The position numbers and the translations under genes were made by a program. From Acanthaster planci (Eukaryota; Echinodermata; Asteroidea; Valvatida; Acanthasteridae), in the NCBI RefSeq assembly GCF_001949145.1, contig NW_019091374.1, positions 75,200 to 139,199 of the forward strand: 64,000 nt of DNA, in the 5' to 3' direction. The notes beneath the pieces were generated by a model. The model did no database searches, was not told the DNA's origin, and saw only the letters and a list, made by a program, of their open reading frames with translations. This document shows, one piece after another, positions 61,801 through 64,000 of the stretch; positions within the stretch are counted from its first letter, which is position 1, and each line of letters begins with the position of its first letter.

Positions 61801-64000
61801 CTCATGCTGCCTAATTGCACTTTTCGTATTTTTCCTCTGTTTCAGAAAGCAACTTTTGCAGCTGTTCTTAACATTTACAAAAGTCAGCGGGATGTGATGC
61901 AGAACCCATCTCGAGACTTAAAAACCCGACTGGTAAGTTACTATGGTGATGAGTTAGTCATCCAAAAGCAATTTTTTAGCAGGTCTCCGGTTCAGCCAAT
62001 TCTCATGAATTTTTGGCTTATCTGCTTTTTTACCATTAATTTAAATGTATGACTAAAATTTGTCGCGCTGGTGCAAAATGCAACACGCTAAGCACCAATC
62101 TATTTTTTTTGTCTGTCCATATTTTGGTACACATAATTTCAATTCAGTGCACTTGATGAAACTCTTTTGAGGAGCTGCAAACAAATGGGGCATTCCATGA
62201 AGTTGGATTCATCATAGTGTGATATGTACATGTATTTGTGAATGGAATTAATGGGGTCCCTTATGTCAGAATAACTGAACTGTTCTGGGATGTTTCAGAG
62301 CATTTTGAAATTTTCCAGTATGATGTCTTTAGGAAAGATGGTTTCATACAAGTATACGGTGTGGACACCACACCATTTTCAATTATTTTGTTGATGAAGG
62401 AAGCAACAGATAGCAGTAGCCCCCCCAAAAAGGACACAGCATACCAATCCCTACTAACCTATTACATTTTTGAACACACTAATGCAATCTATATTTGGTT
62501 TTTAAAAAATTCACTAGCCATCTTCAGCTTAGCCAAATTTCTAGTTGATCATCTTGTTGGAAAGATAGCGCCTTGCCCCACTAAAAATTAATTATTTGAA
62601 GTCAGTTACTGAACGTTTGCAGCATATGCGACCGAGATCTGACTTTGTCAGTGCTTAAATTCATGAAAACTGTAGGTCGCCATTGTTTTTACAGAGAATA
62701 TTAGGCATTAACTCCATTTTGAGCCAGACATCACCAGTGGCGGTTCTAGAGTCAATTTTTATTTGGTGGGAATGGGTAGACCCTTCGCATGTGACGTCAC
62801 CCTTTAACATACACTACTGCTCTTTCACTTCGGAAGAAAAAAAAATCTAATGTGTATTGCAAATAATGACCGTGCAAAATGATCGTGGCCTATTCATTTA
62901 GTTTAAAATCATTAATGCAGACTTGCTAATCCAATATTTTCCAGCATTTTTTTTCCTCCATGGGGGGAACTAGACGAAAATTTAGGATGGCTAAAACAAC
63001 CTAGACCGTCCCTTGGAACCGCCGCAAAAAGTGTGGAATGGTCTTGAAGCAAAATTAATGACACTTTTTCCTTACTTATGAATGAAAAACACGCAGTTAG
63101 TGTAATTTTTCAAATACATTGCAGATAAATGCATTCAGAGGTGCTCCAACATCAAGCTCTGTCTTTGGCAATACAGACTCACCCGTGGAATTAATGTATG
63201 GCAACAGGTAAGTCATGCTAAAATGACTTTGGGATCTTATGGAATTCAACAGAATTCTACAACCAACAATGGCAAAGTGTAAAGTTTAGTGCCATCAGCA
63301 TAACCTAACAGAATTCAGTTGTTTAGTCCATGAAGATAAATCTGAATCAGACTCCAACAGGCAATTCCATGATAAACCATGAACTAAATCCATCAGAATC
63401 CAACAGCTAAATTCATTGAAATGGAACAGAACCCAAAAGCTTAATTCATCAGAGTCCAGCTTCTGATGTATCATCAAAATCCAACAGCTTAATGCAACGC
63501 AATTTTAACAACCGAATCCAACAATATCTAACATCTGAATTCCCAAGAATCCAACAGGTAGCATAGTACTGAAGGTAATTTCACTGCTCAGAACCAGATT
63601 GCTATAGAATCTGACGATATTCAGCAGGGTTTATGCATGCAGGTGGCATTCCATGAAAGAAAATTGCTTAGAATTGAGATTAAGATGCTGTCATATGTTT
63701 GCCTGTCAAAGATCGATGAAGAAATTGGATTCGTCCAAGAGCCATAACCTAAAATGGACGTCATTTGGTTGTCACTTGATTAGGCAACGTATGCACAGTC
63801 TAGCGATGTTGCTAGATGGAGCCTTGGTCCCCATCCTGCTTCACTCTTGCTGAATCTTTCTACTTATTTTCTTAGTACTGTATCAGGTGGAAGTGGCCAA
63901 GCATTTGGAGGTAGTGGCTTTGGAAGTGCTTCAACTGGCTTTGGGTCTATGCCTGCCTCATCTGACACTTCAGGCTTTGGGGGCAGCACCATGGGGAAAA
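58879..64000 (+). CDS. NUP42: NUP42/NUPL2-type nucleoporin, 5' part (continues past the window)
   Basis: Exons 58879-58960, 59753-60068, 60510-60681, 61846-61932, 63125-63207 and 63876 to beyond 64000 join in frame across GT-AG introns (289 codons so far). NUP42 sits on the cytoplasmic face of the nuclear pore and helps DDX19/GLE1 release exported mRNA. Seen: an N-terminal CCCH finger, [20 protein letters not shown] then EH (Cys4, Cys12, Cys18, His22; C-X7-C-X5-C-X3-H); a Gly/Tyr/Ser-rich linker (28 to about 115); NRFGVL; a conserved middle [19 protein letters not shown] ... [13 protein letters not shown] (about 131-190); and the first FG repeats in exon 6 ([23 protein letters not shown]). 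The start is chosen because the CCCH finger follows directly. The 3' end, with the GLE1-binding tail, is outside. The Gly/Tyr linker is longer and richer than in vertebrates. Confidence 0.92.
61240..61425 (-). mobile_element. tRNA-derived SINE copy in NUP42 intron 3
   Basis: On the minus strand: GGGCGTGATCGCCTGCCCAT, GTGGTGTTTCAG, then GGGTAGCTCAGCTGGTAGAG (A box), CACGGGTTCAAATCC (B box) and GGTCAATTTCTTTGTTCATC. This is the same composite order as 24562-24745. It lies in the intron 60682-61845. Confidence 0.8.
63240..63560. repeat. degenerate ~24-bp repeat around AATCCAACAG
   Basis: The motif AATCCAACAG followed by CTTAATTCATCAG-like sequence recurs about ten times with heavy drift, in the intron 63208-63875 of NUP42. 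It produces a spurious minus-strand ORF. Confidence 0.7.

Noticed and set aside
63240-63560. CRISPR-like array
   Set aside because: Units drift heavily, have no regular spacers, and lie in an intron of a animal gene.

Overview
This is a eukaryotic window, most likely from a marine invertebrate deuterostome. An echinoderm such as a sea star is my best guess. The evidence is the split genes with GT-AG introns, the gene families present, the mix of BEL/Pao, gypsy, LINE, tRNA-SINE and MITE-like repeats, and abundant ACATGT and AGGCCTA motifs. The species cannot be fixed from sequence alone. There is one run of 25 Ns (57945-57969) and a single N at 57280.

Region 1 (1-32.3 kb) is a cytosolic sulfotransferase (SULT) cluster: the 3' four exons of one gene (+, 1051-2713), a complete six-exon gene (+, 8144-13741, 319 aa), and a complete six-exon gene in the opposite direction (-, 32295-18316, 320 aa). 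Internal exon sizes (233, 106, 95 and 190 nt) are conserved among the copies, so these are recent local duplicates. Between and inside them lie a dead BEL/Pao retrotransposon (4.0-6.7 kb), a LINE 3' end (13.9-14.9 kb), a TA-flanked MITE (9.0 kb), a foldback of a GTTC/GAAC-rich MITE (23.3-24.0 kb), an inverted pair of tRNA-derived SINEs (24.4-24.7 kb) and a striking inverted pair of CGTCG-rich repeats (28.4 and 31.2 kb) in SULT intron 1.

Region 2 (32.3-43 kb) is repeat territory: a decayed LINE (34.2-35.9 kb, +) abutting a decayed gypsy-type LTR retrotransposon (35.9-39.6 kb, -). The gypsy copy keeps a recognisable 5' LTR, protease, reverse transcriptase and RNase H, but its integrase is lost and a foreign repeat sits in its gag.

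Region 3 (43-46 kb) is a three-exon ATG8-family gene (GABARAPL2/GATE-16 type, 116 aa) whose reading frame stops directly after the conjugation glycine. Region 4 (52.1-53.4 kb, -) is an intronless gene for a type I membrane protein with two Ig-like domains and a Thr/Ser/Pro stalk, with its own TATA box. Region 5 (58.9 kb to the end, +) is the 5' part of a NUP42/NUPL2-type nucleoporin gene: CCCH zinc finger, Gly/Tyr-rich linker, conserved middle region and the start of the FG repeats. Its promoter side carries a direct duplication of about 650 bp around the N gap.

The genes do not form one pathway. The SULT copies are a detoxification/small-molecule sulfonation cluster, and the others are separate single genes. 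Each gene is called from exon-level reading frames that join in phase across consensus splice sites; the functions come from family motifs.
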